Shown: one piece after another, positions 44,010 to 53,388 of the stretch
How positions within the stretch are numbered: position 1 is the stretch's first letter
Layout of the letters: the number at the start of each line of letters is the position of its first letter
Assembly: GCA_016718845.1 (NCBI GenBank)
Contig: JADKCK010000023.1
Coordinates: 15,595 to 79,594, forward strand
Direction of reading: 5' to 3'
Source of the DNA: Sphingobacteriales bacterium
GTDB lineage: Bacteria > Bacteroidota > Bacteroidia > Chitinophagales > UBA2359
Length of the DNA stretch: 64,000 nucleotides
Program-made: the position numbers and the translations under genes
The notes under the pieces: model-generated
What the model saw: the letters and a program-made list of their open reading frames with translations, nothing else
What the model was told of the DNA's origin: nothing
The model's database searches: none

Positions 44010-44646
44010 TATTTACAAATCTATGTTGCCTATACTATGCTACCTATGCAAAGCTATGTACCTATGTTTTACAAATCTATGTTGCCTATACTATGCTACC
44101 TATGCAAAGCTATGTACCTATGTTTTACAAATCTATGTTGCCTATACTATGCTACCTATGCAAAGCTATGTACCTATGTTTTACAAATCTATGTTGCCTA
44201 TGTTATGCAAACCTATGTTTTCAAATCTATGTCCTATGTTTTACAAATCTATGTTTACTATTCTTGCTACCTATGCAAAGCTATGTACCTATGTTTTACA
44301 AATCTATGTTGTCTATGCAAATCTATGCACCTATGTTTTACAAATCTATGTTGTCTATGCAAATCTATGCACCTATGTTTTACAAATCTATGTTGTCTAT
44401 GCAAATCTATGTGTCTATGTTTTACAAATCTATGTTGTCTATGCAAATCTATGCACCTATGTTTTACAAATCTATGTTGCCTATGCAAATCTATGCACCT
44501 ATGTTTTACAAATCTATGCTACCTATGCAAAGCTATGTACCTATGTTTTACAAATCTATGTTGCCTATACTATGCTACCTATGCAAAGCTATGTACCTAT
44601 GTTTTACAAATCTATGTTGCCTATGCAAATCTATGTGTCTATGTTT
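44010..44646. repeat. minisatellite with 42- and 56-bp units
   Basis: An array of units such as ATGTTGTCTATGCAAATC plus TATGCACCTATGTTTTACA (42 bp) and a longer 56-bp form with ATACTATGCTACC. Most variants end in TTTTACAAATCT. About 13 units are visible. Because the periods 42 and 56 and the lack of stops leave all three plus frames and one minus frame open over 70-240 codons, none of those ORFs is coding. The TCTATG/ACATAG motif is shared with the 20.2-kb array. It lies between the haloperoxidase-like gene and gcdH. Confidence 0.9.
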
Positions 44647-44647
44647 T

Positions 44648-44690
44648 AAAAAAAACGCGGCAGAGAAAATACCCTACCGCGTTTTATTTA
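44648..44690 (-). terminator. terminator of the glutaryl-CoA dehydrogenase-like gene
   Basis: Stem AACGCGG/CCGCGTT with a 16-nt loop; the minus-strand side ends in a run of T formed by the A8 tract at 44648-44655. Confidence 0.75.
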
Positions 44691-44694
44691 TTGT

Positions 44695-45918
44695 TTATTT
44701 AAAAGCATTTAAACCTGTTACTTCCATGCCTGTAATAAGCAGGTGAATATCGTGTGTGCCTTCGTAGGTAATCACCGATTCGAGGTTCATCATGTGTCGC
44801 ATAATGGGGTACTCGCCGGTAATGCCCATTCCGCCATGAATTTGACGAGCTTCGCGGGCGATATGTAATGCCATATCTACATTGTTTCGTTTAGCCATCG
44901 AAATTTGTGCCGGAGTAGCACGTTCTTCGTTTTTAAGCACACCCACACGCCAAGCCAATAGCTGTGCTTTGGTGATTTCGGTAATCATTTCGGCTAATTT
45001 TTTTTGGGTAAGCTGAAAACCACCAATAGGTTTGCCAAACTGAATACGCTCTAAGGAGTAGCGCAAAGCCGAGTCGTAGCAATCCATGGCTGCACCAATG
45101 GCGCCCCACGCAATGCCAAACCTTGCCGATGAAAGGCACGATAAAGGAGCTTTTAAACCTTTGGCATGTGGCAACAAGTTTTCTTTGGGCACTTTTACGT
45201 TGTTAAACACCAGCTCGCCAGTAGCCGATGCTCTAAGCGACCATTTGCCATGTGTTTCGGGTGTGCTGAAACCTTCCATGCCGCGCTCAACAATTAAACC
45301 TCTAATATCGCCAGCTTCGTCTTTTGCCCAAACAACGGCTACATCGGCAAAGGGTGCGTTAGAAATCCACATTTTGGCACCATTTAGCAAATAATAATCG
45401 CCTTTGTCCTCAAAGTGTGTCACCATGCTGCTGGGGTCCGAGCCATGATTAGGCTCGGTTAAACCAAAGCTGCCCAACCAATCGCCGCTACCTAATTTGG
45501 GTAGGTATTTTAGGCGTTGCTCTTCGCTACCATATTTATAGATAGGAAACATAACCAACGAACTTTGTACCGATGCCGTTGAACGTATGCCCGAATCGCC
45601 ACGCTCTAACTCTTGCATAATAATACCGTAGGCAATGTAGTCCAATCCTTGACCGCCATACTCAACCGGAATAGTAGGACCAAAGGCTCCAATTTCGGCT
45701 AAACCTTTTACCAAATGGCGCGGAAACTCGGCACGTTGTGCATAATCTTCGATAATAGGTGATACTTCTTTCTTTACCCAAGCTTGTACCGATTCGCGTA
45801 TGAGGCGATGCTCAGGGCTAAGTAATTCATCTACAAGGTAATGGTCGTGCGAGCGAAATTTGTCTTGCTCCACACTTCTAGTTGTATGTCTTACAACATC
45901 TTCAACAATAGGCAACAT
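44695..45918 (-). CDS. acyl-CoA dehydrogenase, glutaryl-CoA dehydrogenase-like
   Basis: 407 residues from the ATG at 45918. FAD-dependent oxidation of an acyl-CoA, probably glutaryl-CoA, in lysine/tryptophan degradation; cytoplasmic. FGLTEPNHGSDPSSM and KMWISNAPFADV mark the FAD/substrate site. The catalytic base is Glu in VITYEGTHDIH near the C-terminus, the typical position for this subgroup. RHMMNLESVITYEGTHDIHL matches GCDH-type enzymes. A TTG at 45954 would lengthen it by 12 residues; ATG 45918 is preferred. Confidence 0.88.
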   Translation of the reverse strand: MLPIVEDVVRHTTRSVEQDKFRSHDHYLVDELLSPEHRLIRESVQAWVKKEVSPIIEDYAQRAEFPRHLVKGLAEIGAFGPTIPVEYGGQGLDYIAYGIIMQELERGDSGIRSTASVQSSLVMFPIYKYGSEEQRLKYLPKLGSGDWLGSFGLTEPNHGSDPSSMVTHFEDKGDYYLLNGAKMWISNAPFADVAVVWAKDEAGDIRGLIVERGMEGFSTPETHGKWSLRASATGELVFNNVKVPKENLLPHAKGLKAPLSCLSSARFGIAWGAIGAAMDCYDSALRYSLERIQFGKPIGGFQLTQKKLAEMITEITKAQLLAWRVGVLKNEERATPAQISMAKRNNVDMALHIAREARQIHGGMGITGEYPIMRHMMNLESVITYEGTHDIHLLITGMEVTGLNAFK

Positions 45919-45974
45919 AATTGTATTTGTATTTTGCTTTTGATGATTGCTCAAATTTTCTTTTTATTTGGACG

Positions 45975-45982
45975 CAAAGGTA
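45975..45982 (-). promoter_or_regulatory. -7 box (TACCTTTG) of the glutaryl-CoA dehydrogenase-like gene
   Basis: CAAAGGTA on the plus strand, 56 nt upstream of the ATG at 45918. A TTGTTG-like -33 element may lie at about 46003-46008. Confidence 0.5.
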
Positions 45983-46190
45983 CGTAAAAATCTGCAAACT
46001 ACAACAATAAAACCGTGTTTTGGTTCAAAACAAGTGCTATTTTGTAGATATAGTAGCTAATATCGTTTTTATATTTTATTTTAAATTAAATTTATTTTCT
46101 GTCTTTTGTACAAATGAAAGTATTTATAAAGCTAAATAAATCACTATTTTTTAAAAATAACTTTTTAATGCAAAGTAAAATAAGCTTTCG

Positions 46191-47615
46191 TCATTCTAAT
46201 ATAATAGGCATTTCGCTCAACATTATTTTTGTGTTTTTTGCTAAGTTTTGGGTTATAAATTGTTTGCTAGTATCGTTCCATTGCCAAATGCGGTAATTTT
46301 TTTTTGGTAGATGAGGTATTTCCGCCAAATCAATAATGGTGTTTTGATTGTTAGGTTGCCACATTACCCAATGCGTACTATTTTGTGGCGAGCTGCCAAA
46401 AGCGTAAACATAGGCTTGTTCGTTTTCTTGGATGGTGTTTATAAAATAGGCATTACCCATTATTTTTATAAATTGTTGTAGTGCAAAGAAACTTTTTTTG
46501 GGTATAAAATGGTTCTCCACAGATTCGGTTAGCCCCGACCTTGCATATAGTTTTGACGGTTTGGCGTTGTCGGTATTGGCATAAAAATACCAGTAAGCCT
46601 TATCAACGCCCAAGCGCATCAGCACCAAAAAAGCACGTAGGGCATAAGCGGCTTGTTGTTCTTCGCTAACGCATTGAGGGTGCGTGCAAGTTTCGTTGGC
46701 AGATGAGCTATCCCAGCCAAATTCGGTTACATAAAAAGCTTTTTTGGGGAGATAGGTATCTCTAAAACGCAAATCGGCTAATATGTCTCTAAAAGTGCTG
46801 TTTGGATGTTCGGGTGGCAAGGCTATTTGCAGCCCTTTTGTATTTGTGCCATAGCTATAATAATGCCCATTAAAACCACTCAATTTACTAATGGCTTGCG
46901 GTGTTAGGCGAGTAGGGGCATAGTTTTTTAGCTCGGTGTTTTCGGCATTTGGGTTATTGCATTGCAAGGCACAGGGTAGTATGGCTAAGGTAGAGTCGGC
47001 GTTGTGTATGCCATTTGCCATACCATTTAATATGTTTTGGTAAAAGATGGACGGATAATTCCAAGGTTCGTTGCCAATTTCTATGGCATCAACCAAGCCA
47101 TTGCCGTGCATCTTTCCAAAATGTTTAGCAAAAGCATAGCCGTAGTTATAGGCGTTTTGGTAGGGGTTGTCCCATATCCAAAGTGGCTGTGTTTGGTTGT
47201 CAAACTTAATACTTACTTGTATGTTGGCTCCTGCTTTTTTCCACAAAGCATATTCGGTATCCCAATTAAGCCAAGTTTGGGCTTCGGTTCCATTGCCTTG
47301 TGCCATTTGCGTATAATTGGGTATGGTGTTTGGCGTAGGTGTGTCCCAGTTCCACTCGTGGTAGCTACGAATATTGGGTGTTAGTTGGCAGAAAAAATGA
47401 GCACCTTTGGTGGTATCGTTGTTGCCTTGCGGGTGTCCCCATCCCCAAATGGTATTAATACCTAATGTTTGTGCCACTGTATTGGGGCTTTGCATTGTTT
47501 TATAATCTATGCTATAACTATGGCTTAACGATGGGCTGTTTGTGGTTGCTGTATTTTGGCATTGATAGAACAATAAACAAATTAAACAATAGGCAAAAAT
47601 GTCGCGTGGTTTCAT
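46191..47615 (-). CDS. lipoprotein with glycoside hydrolase (GH-A clan)-like TIM barrel
   Basis: A 474-residue lipoprotein; the signal ends FAYCLICLLFYQC with a Cys lipobox. The mature part reads like a (beta/alpha)8 glycosidase: EIGNEPWNYP (about residue 200) would carry the acid/base Glu, and FYVTEFGWDSSS (about 305) the nucleophile Glu, as in clan GH-A families such as GH5/GH39. The rest resembles a secreted endo-glycanase. The exact family and substrate are not assigned. The gene is isolated and not part of an obvious polysaccharide utilisation locus. Confidence 0.75.
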   Translation of the reverse strand: MKPRDIFAYCLICLLFYQCQNTATTNSPSLSHSYSIDYKTMQSPNTVAQTLGINTIWGWGHPQGNNDTTKGAHFFCQLTPNIRSYHEWNWDTPTPNTIPNYTQMAQGNGTEAQTWLNWDTEYALWKKAGANIQVSIKFDNQTQPLWIWDNPYQNAYNYGYAFAKHFGKMHGNGLVDAIEIGNEPWNYPSIFYQNILNGMANGIHNADSTLAILPCALQCNNPNAENTELKNYAPTRLTPQAISKLSGFNGHYYSYGTNTKGLQIALPPEHPNSTFRDILADLRFRDTYLPKKAFYVTEFGWDSSSANETCTHPQCVSEEQQAAYALRAFLVLMRLGVDKAYWYFYANTDNAKPSKLYARSGLTESVENHFIPKKSFFALQQFIKIMGNAYFINTIQENEQAYVYAFGSSPQNSTHWVMWQPNNQNTIIDLAEIPHLPKKNYRIWQWNDTSKQFITQNLAKNTKIMLSEMPIILE

Positions 47616-47634
47616 TTTTTTGTTGGTATATAAA

Positions 47635-47673
47635 AATCATCGGATAATACAGGAGGTATTATCCGATGATTGA
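47635..47673 (-). terminator. terminator downstream of murG and repeat copy 6
   Basis: Stem ATCATCGGATAATAC/GTATTATCCGATGAT with a five-base loop, and a T-rich tail on the minus strand. The dispersed repeat at 47687-47873 lies between the murG stop codon (47915) and this terminator. Confidence 0.85.
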
Positions 47674-47686
47674 TTTATTGTGTTAG

Positions 47687-47873
47687 TTTGATACAGACAT
47701 GGAGATGTTTTGATTGGGTGTTTGCGCTTGCTTTGCTTTGGGGGTGCCATAGGCTGTGCAAGTAGGGTAAGCCAATAATCACCCCCAAAAAAGACCGATT
47801 CCGCGTCAAGCGGGGCGTGCGTATTTGTTTAAATAACTGATATGAAATAGGCAGCTACTACTTGTTTATCAAA
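47687..47873 (+). repeat. two-hairpin dispersed repeat (TTTGATAC family), copy 6, full length
   Basis: 187 bp, from TTTGATACAGAC to TTATCAAA. It carries TTTGGGGGTG ... CACCCCCAAA and CCGCgtcaaGCGG. It ends 41 nt downstream of the murG stop (47915), between the stop and the terminator, as with copy 2. Confidence 0.85.
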
Positions 47874-47914
47874 GTATAATCAACATTTTGAATTTGATTT
47901 ACGATAAAGGTTAT

Positions 47915-49009
47915 TTAACTGGGCAGCAATTTTATTATTTCTTGTGCAATGCGCTCGGCGGCATTGGGTATGGCTAATTGTTTGATATTGGTACTAAGTT
48001 GTTGCCGTTGTTTTTCGTCGAACAAAATAGCCGATATTGCTTCGAATAGGTGTTCGGGTGCTTGTTTGTCGCGTACCATTAAGGCGGCATTTTTTTGCAC
48101 TAAGTTCATGGCGTTAGCTGTTTGGTGGTCTTCGGCTACATTGGGCGAGGGCATTAAAATAGCAGGTTTGCCCACCAAGCACAGCTCGGATATGGTACCG
48201 CCGGCTCTTGATACAATGCCATCGGCGGCAATATATGCCAAATCCATGCGGTCGATAAAAGGCATGGGGTATATCCATTCTTCGTAACCTTTTACTTTTT
48301 CGGTAGCCCAGTTGTAGTAAACTTTACCGGTTTGCCACAAAACTTGTATATTATGTTGCTTAAATTGGGCTAGATGTGCGGCAATACCTTCGTTTAGTCC
48401 TTTGGCACCCATGCTACCGCCCGTCACAAACAAGGTTTTGCGGTTAGGTGATAGCTTAAAATGGTTTAAAGCTTCGTTGCGTGTGGCGTTTAGGTCTACA
48501 ATATCTTGCCTAACTGGGTTGCCAGTTAGCAAAATTTTTTCGGGCGGGAAATACTGCCCTAGATTATCGTAAGCTACACAAATTTTTTGTACTCGTTTGG
48601 CTAACAACTTATTGGTGATGCCCGGATATGAGTTTTGTTCTTGGATAAGTGCCGGAATGCCCATCATAGTAGCCACTTGTAGCAGTGGTCCACTAGCATA
48701 GCCGCCCACACCTACTGCTACTTGTGGCTTAAATTGTTTGATGATTTGGTACGACCGCCATAAACTTGATGCTACCTTAAACGGGAAAAGCAAATTATCG
48801 GTGGTTAAACGGCGCTGTAAACCGCTAATCCACAAACCTTCGATTGGGTAGCCTGCTTGGGGTACTTTATCCATTTCTATTCGCCCATTGGCTCCTACAA
48901 ACAGTATCTCGGCATCGGGTAGGGTTTTGCGCAGGGCATTGGCAATGGCAATAGCCGGAAAAACGTGTCCGCCGGTACCACCTCCCGAAATAATAAATCT
49001 TGGATTCAT
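47915..49009 (-). CDS. murG: UDP-GlcNAc:lipid-I N-acetylglucosaminyltransferase
   Basis: Transfers GlcNAc to lipid I to make lipid II for peptidoglycan; peripheral on the inner membrane. 364 residues from the ATG at 49009. The signature SGGGTGGHVFPAIAIA is at residues 8-23. LIQEQNSYPGITNKLLAK and GGSMGAKGLNE, then MDLAYIAADGIVSRAGG follow, and PAILMPSPNVAEDHQT is the UDP-binding region. A TTG start at 49042 would overlap the next upstream gene and is rejected. Other mur genes are not in the window. Confidence 0.95.
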   Translation of the reverse strand: MNPRFIISGGGTGGHVFPAIAIANALRKTLPDAEILFVGANGRIEMDKVPQAGYPIEGLWISGLQRRLTTDNLLFPFKVASSLWRSYQIIKQFKPQVAVGVGGYASGPLLQVATMMGIPALIQEQNSYPGITNKLLAKRVQKICVAYDNLGQYFPPEKILLTGNPVRQDIVDLNATRNEALNHFKLSPNRKTLFVTGGSMGAKGLNEGIAAHLAQFKQHNIQVLWQTGKVYYNWATEKVKGYEEWIYPMPFIDRMDLAYIAADGIVSRAGGTISELCLVGKPAILMPSPNVAEDHQTANAMNLVQKNAALMVRDKQAPEHLFEAISAILFDEKQRQQLSTNIKQLAIPNAAERIAQEIIKLLPS

Positions 49010-49035
49010 AGATAATAGGGTGGGAGGGGAGTTGT

Positions 49036-50109
49036 TTAACAATTAGGGAAAGATGCTTCGCTGGTATGTACGGCAAATTTCAAAAATCGGGTTACCTCGC
49101 TACAGGCAATAGCGCGGAACGATGAGGGAGTGATATAGATTTGTTCTACTTTGGCAGCTGTTCGGCTAGCAAACAAGCCGTATCCGCCAGTAATATTGTT
49201 GTAGGTAAAGGTGTTTTGGCTAGCTGCAATACTAAATTGCGAGTTGTTTGAGTCGGTAGCCAACAAAACGGCTTGGGTAGCTGCAAATACTTCAAAATCA
49301 AGCGCAACAAAATAGCGATAAGCTATCGTGGCATCGGGGGCGGGTATTTTTATTGCCATTAAGCTCAACAAGTCTGCTACTTTATAGTTGTAGGTAATGG
49401 TGGTGCTTGATGTTGAAAAATCGGCATTTTCTTGCAAACTTGCCAAGCTAATACCTGTAAAAACATCTAGTTTTACGGTTCTTATAATTTCTTCGTTGGT
49501 ACCTGCAATTATGTCTTTGTATTTTACGCTTATGTCAAGGTCAAACATGGCGGCATTGTCGGCTCGGTTCCAGCGTATGGGTATAACGGCATTGCTAGAC
49601 ACAATGTTTAAGGCTGTACCACCTGCTGCCGGTTTGGTTATTTCGAGGTTTTCTACGATAGGTGTTTCGGCAGTTACGGTTTTGCCGTTTGCGGTGGTAA
49701 CTACCAATTGATAACTTCGGGTGTTTAGTATAGCTTCGGTGGTTTTGTATAGATAATAGGGCGATGTAGCAAAAATGCCTTCGTCTTTGGTGATGCCTTC
49801 GGTGGCGGCATCTACTTTTTGTAAATCTATGGTTTGTACCACATTGCCATTACTTTGGGCTTTAAGTTGTACGCTAACGGGTTCTTCGAGGTAGAGCGAG
49901 TCGGCAGATTGAGCCATTTGGTAGGCACTGGTGTTTTCGTCCAAAAATGCTTTGCTAACTCTAAGGTATTGCACGGCTTGTGTGGGGTCGAGCATACCAT
50001 ATACTACTGGAATCTCTTTCCAAGATTCGGCAATATCAAAATCGGTTGAACACGATGGAATGGCTGCCGAAAAGCAAAGAAAGGCGAGAATGAATAATGA
50101 TTTTTTCAT
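49036..50109 (-). CDS. hypothetical lipoprotein
   Basis: A 357-residue lipoprotein (MKKSLFILAFLCFSAAIPSC signal and Cys20). The N-terminal ESWKEIPVVYGMLDPTQAVQ and a later Fn3/Ig-like beta-rich region (TVTAETPIVENLEI) suggest repeated beta domains. I recognise the start pattern from Bacteroidota outer-surface proteins but cannot name a family. It lies 26 nt upstream of murG on the same strand, so the two may be co-transcribed. Confidence 0.7.
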   Translation of the reverse strand: MKKSLFILAFLCFSAAIPSCSTDFDIAESWKEIPVVYGMLDPTQAVQYLRVSKAFLDENTSAYQMAQSADSLYLEEPVSVQLKAQSNGNVVQTIDLQKVDAATEGITKDEGIFATSPYYLYKTTEAILNTRSYQLVVTTANGKTVTAETPIVENLEITKPAAGGTALNIVSSNAVIPIRWNRADNAAMFDLDISVKYKDIIAGTNEEIIRTVKLDVFTGISLASLQENADFSTSSTTITYNYKVADLLSLMAIKIPAPDATIAYRYFVALDFEVFAATQAVLLATDSNNSQFSIAASQNTFTYNNITGGYGLFASRTAAKVEQIYITPSSFRAIACSEVTRFLKFAVHTSEASFPNC

Positions 50110-50324
50110 GGATAGATAAAGAGATAGGGAATTTTTAGGTAATCAATCAAAGGTTTGTGTTTTTTGCTGTTTGCGGCTGCAAAAATACGCTTTTGGTTTG
50201 ATGATGTGTTAATTAGGGCGATAAATTTGTAGCAATTGGGCTATATTTAGCTAAGTTTTAGGTAAAATGGGCAAAAAATATGTTTGTTGCCCTAACGGTA
50301 ATATAGGTATCAAAAATGCAAAAT

Positions 50325-50376
50325 AAAATCTCCGCAAAAACAGCGTGCTTTTTGCGGAGATTTTTGTAGATTTTAG
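50325..50376 (-). terminator. terminator of lepB
   Basis: Stem AATCTCCGCAAAAA/TTTTTGCGGAGATT with an 8-nt loop and T tracts. It lies just past the lepB stop at 50391. Confidence 0.85.
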
Positions 50377-50390
50377 CAATAGACAATAAA

Positions 50391-51530
50391 TTATTTCACA
50401 AACCTAAAGCTTTTATCCCAGCGTATCCAGTCGCCCCAGCCTTTGGCTTGGTCGTTGGTTGATAGCCAAATAAAAATAGGTGTGCCTACGATATGGTCTT
50501 CGGGAACCATGCCCCAATATCGCGAATCGAGCGAATTGTGGCGGTTGTCGCCCATCATAAAATAATAGTTCATTTTAAACTCGTAGGTGTCGCTTAGTTG
50601 TCCGTTTACAGAGATTTTCTTTTCGGCGCTGTTCCAACTTACGTCGCTATTGCCTTCGTAGTCGCGTATGGCGGGTGCGTATAGTAAGTAGTTACTTGAG
50701 TCTATTTTTACTTTATCGCCGCGTTTGGGCAAATAAATAGGACCAAAATAATCCACATTCCAATTTGAGTTGGGGTTTTGAGGATAAATTTGCGGTTCGC
50801 CTTTTCCAGCAGGTTCAAGCATTTTTTCAACCATTTCAAACGCATCCATTGTTTTCATTTTGGCGGCGTTATCATCGGTTAGCAGCATCATAAATCGTCC
50901 GTCGTCTGCTTGTCCTAATATTTCTCGCACACCCAAATCTTCCCAAATTTTTGGGTTAATGCCGCTTGGGTCTTTGGCTTTTACCATGTATCGGTACTGC
51001 GACAATCGCGGGTGTAACGATGGTTTACCATTAATATACACATCGCAGCCTTTTACGCTTAACGTATCGCCAGCAATGCCTACACAGCGTTTTATGTAGT
51101 TTTCGCGTTTATCAACGGGCATGCCGTTAACTTTATCGCCAGGGTAATTAAACACTACAATATCGTTGCGTTCAACGGTTCCTAAACCCGGTAGGCGGTA
51201 GTAAGGTAGTTTAATAGCCTCGGTATACGACGGCGAATTGCCTATTTTGTTATGCACATAAGGCAAGGCAATGGGGGTCATGGGTACGCGTGCGCCATAG
51301 TTAATTTTGCTTACAAACAAGCGGTCGCCAACCAACATTTCGCCTTCCATTGACGAGGTAGGTATGGCATACGATTGCATGATAAACATGTTAATAAAGG
51401 GCACAATTACAAAAATAATTAAGCCAAACTCAATAAGTTCGCGCTTAACACTTTTTTTTGCCTTACCCGAATCTGCTGTTTTGTTGTCAGATTCTTTCTT
51501 TTTTATTCGGTCTTGAAATTCGTTAGCCAT
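50391..51530 (-). CDS. lepB: signal peptidase I
   Basis: A membrane-bound serine protease that removes signal peptides from exported proteins. 379 residues, larger than E. coli LepB, as in other Bacteroidota. The transmembrane anchor is LIEFGLIIFVIVPFINMFIM (about 32-51). The nucleophile is Ser60 in PTSSMEGEM; the lysine of the dyad lies in KRENYIKRCVGIAGDTL. MGDNRHNSLDSRYWG is the C-terminal signature. A long insertion around residues 195-260 separates the motifs. A TATCTTTG box at 51597-51604 is upstream. Confidence 0.95.
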   Translation of the reverse strand: MANEFQDRIKKKESDNKTADSGKAKKSVKRELIEFGLIIFVIVPFINMFIMQSYAIPTSSMEGEMLVGDRLFVSKINYGARVPMTPIALPYVHNKIGNSPSYTEAIKLPYYRLPGLGTVERNDIVVFNYPGDKVNGMPVDKRENYIKRCVGIAGDTLSVKGCDVYINGKPSLHPRLSQYRYMVKAKDPSGINPKIWEDLGVREILGQADDGRFMMLLTDDNAAKMKTMDAFEMVEKMLEPAGKGEPQIYPQNPNSNWNVDYFGPIYLPKRGDKVKIDSSNYLLYAPAIRDYEGNSDVSWNSAEKKISVNGQLSDTYEFKMNYYFMMGDNRHNSLDSRYWGMVPEDHIVGTPIFIWLSTNDQAKGWGDWIRWDKSFRFVK

Positions 51531-51596
51531 TCTTTTTTATGAATGAATTGGTAATTAATAGTGGAAAACAGAGGCTTGCAAACTACAAACCACGCA

Positions 51597-51604
51597 CAAA
51601 GATA
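51597..51604 (-). promoter_or_regulatory. lepB -7 box (TATCTTTG)
   Basis: CAAAGATA on the plus strand, 66 nt upstream of the lepB ATG. Confidence 0.5.
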
Positions 51605-51741
51605 CCGTTTTTTTTGCTTTAATTGCTGTAGATGCTTACATCTTTAACAATTTTTAAACCTATTGGGTAAATTTTAACGTTTTTGAACCTAATATACGGG
51701 TATATTTTCAACCTGCAACTGCAAACTACTGCTTGTGCAGT

Positions 51742-52614
51742 TTATTTTTTCGATTTGATGAACATCTCCAGCATATCCCACATTTCTTTGGGTACTGCTT
51801 CTAGGTTATTAAATTCGCCTGCGCCTTTTAGCCATTCGCCGCCATCAATGGTAATGCAATCGCCGTTGATATATGCCGAGTAATCGGACAAAAGATAAGC
51901 TACCAAATTGGCTAACTCTTGGTGTTCGCCTACTCTGCCAACGGGTACTTTATTTTTAGGATTAAATTTTTCGCGGATAGGTTCGGGCAATAAGTTATCC
52001 CATGCTCCTTCGGTCGGAAACGGACCCGGTGCAATGGCATTTACCCTGATACCATACTTTGCCCATTCTACTGCCAACGAGCGCGTCATTGCCAATACGC
52101 CTGCCTTAGCACATGCCGACGGCACTACATAAGCCGAGCCTGTCCAAGCATAAGTAGTCACGATGCTCAAAATGGTTCCGCGACGATTATTGGCTATCCA
52201 ATATTTGCCTATGGCTAAGGTAAAAAACGCCGAGCCTTTCATTACAATATCAAATACCGAACTAAAGGCACGATGCGACAAACGCTCGGTTGGGCTAATA
52301 AAGTTACCCGCTGCGTTGTTCAACAAACCATCAACGCCACCAAAACGGGCAACGGCTTGCGTTATAACATTTTCGATTTGCTCGTATTCGCGCACATCGC
52401 AGGCTACTGCCAATACTTGTCCGCCTGTTTCCGACATTAACTCGGCTGCCGAGGCTTCTAAAATAGGCAGTTTACGGCTACAAATAACCACATTGGCACC
52501 CAACTCAAGTAAATAACGACTGGCAGATTTGCCTAAACCTGTGCCGCCGCCAGTTACAATAATCGTTTTACCTTGTAATGCGCCATCGCGCAACATTTTT
52601 TGCTGATATAACAT
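51742..52614 (-). CDS. SDR-family oxidoreductase, 2,4-dienoyl-CoA reductase-like
   Basis: 290 residues. TGGGTGLGKSASR (21-33) is the NADP-binding motif; NNAAGNF is the NNAG-type signature. The usual YxxxK tyrosine is replaced by Ser in SACAKAGV, as in peroxisomal/mitochondrial 2,4-dienoyl-CoA reductases, where the Tyr lies a little earlier (here Tyr in SAYVVPS). It fits beta-oxidation of unsaturated fatty acids. No other beta-oxidation genes are linked except the acyl-CoA dehydrogenase 6 kb away. Confidence 0.85.
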   Translation of the reverse strand: MLYQQKMLRDGALQGKTIIVTGGGTGLGKSASRYLLELGANVVICSRKLPILEASAAELMSETGGQVLAVACDVREYEQIENVITQAVARFGGVDGLLNNAAGNFISPTERLSHRAFSSVFDIVMKGSAFFTLAIGKYWIANNRRGTILSIVTTYAWTGSAYVVPSACAKAGVLAMTRSLAVEWAKYGIRVNAIAPGPFPTEGAWDNLLPEPIREKFNPKNKVPVGRVGEHQELANLVAYLLSDYSAYINGDCITIDGGEWLKGAGEFNNLEAVPKEMWDMLEMFIKSKK

Positions 52615-52675
52615 GAAAATTTTTAATTGGTAATGGTAAATTTAATGAAAAATAGGCGATGAAATCGGTTGTGGA

Positions 52676-52735
52676 CTGTTCGCTACAGGCGGGTAGCGAA
52701 TAGCCTGTAGCGAACAGCCGATAGCCTGCAGCCAA
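52676..52735. repeat. GTAGC/CTACAGGC short-period repeat, copy 2
   Basis: Contains CGCTACAGGCGGGTAGCG, TAGCCTGTAGCG and CAGCCGATAGCCTGCAGCC. The last is shared with 56868-56895. It lies between the SDR start and the stop of the following minus gene. Confidence 0.6.
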
Positions 52736-52737
52736 TT

Positions 52738-53388
52738 TTACTCGCAAACACGATTATAGTTTTCGACCAAAAAAGCTAAATGTCTAAACTTGTTTTTAGC
52801 ATCGTTGGCGGTCAAAAAATCGACAAAAGCAGGGCAGGAATCGACCAATTTGGGGAAAGTTTCTTTAAAATTAGGGCTGTTGATAATAATGGGTGCGTCT
52901 TGGTCTTTGATAACCACATACGAATAGGCATCTCTGTCAATAGTTATGCCACCCACCGAAGTATTCGATGTTACTGCCGCGGGATTATCGTACATCCTAA
53001 TGTGCGAGCCATTGAGCAATCGTTCCATAAATACCAATTTATTTTTTTTGGGATGATTGTGGCTTTCGTAATGCACATAATCTTGGTCTATGGTGGTTAA
53101 ATCTTCAAAATCTTTGAATAAGATGTTGCGTTTTTGGCAAAATGCTTTTATGTCGGCGGGTTTATATTTTACCTTTTTATTGGTTTGTGTATCTTTAAAT
53201 ACAATTTGAGCCACATAGTTTGTTACCAATGTCACGCTTACCTTGCCATACAAGGTATCGCCGCTGTTTGTTATTACGTAACCATCAACCGGAAACATAA
53301 TGGGCTGGGTGCTGTTTAGTGCCTGAGCAAATAAAGAGGCATTGCTAAGTATCAACAGTAAAACTGTAAAAAAAGTTTTAGAATACAT
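52738..53388 (-). CDS. hypothetical exported protein
   Basis: A 216-residue protein with a signal peptide (MYSKTFFTVLLLILSNASLFA). The mature part has no recognisable domain; GYVITNSGDTLYGKVSV and VKYKPADIKAFCQKRNILF are typical of small secreted Bacteroidota proteins. It may be periplasmic. The gene is flanked by repeats on one side and by a truncated exoprotein on the other. Confidence 0.7.
   Translation of the reverse strand: MYSKTFFTVLLLILSNASLFAQALNSTQPIMFPVDGYVITNSGDTLYGKVSVTLVTNYVAQIVFKDTQTNKKVKYKPADIKAFCQKRNILFKDFEDLTTIDQDYVHYESHNHPKKNKLVFMERLLNGSHIRMYDNPAAVTSNTSVGGITIDRDAYSYVVIKDQDAPIIINSPNFKETFPKLVDSCPAFVDFLTANDAKNKFRHLAFLVENYNRVCE

Noticed and set aside
43977..44746. Long overlapping reading frames (208-241 codons) through the array at 44 kb
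   Set aside because: They are produced by 42/56-bp repeats that lack stops in several frames on both strands; the peptides are pure repeats with no start signals or domain features.
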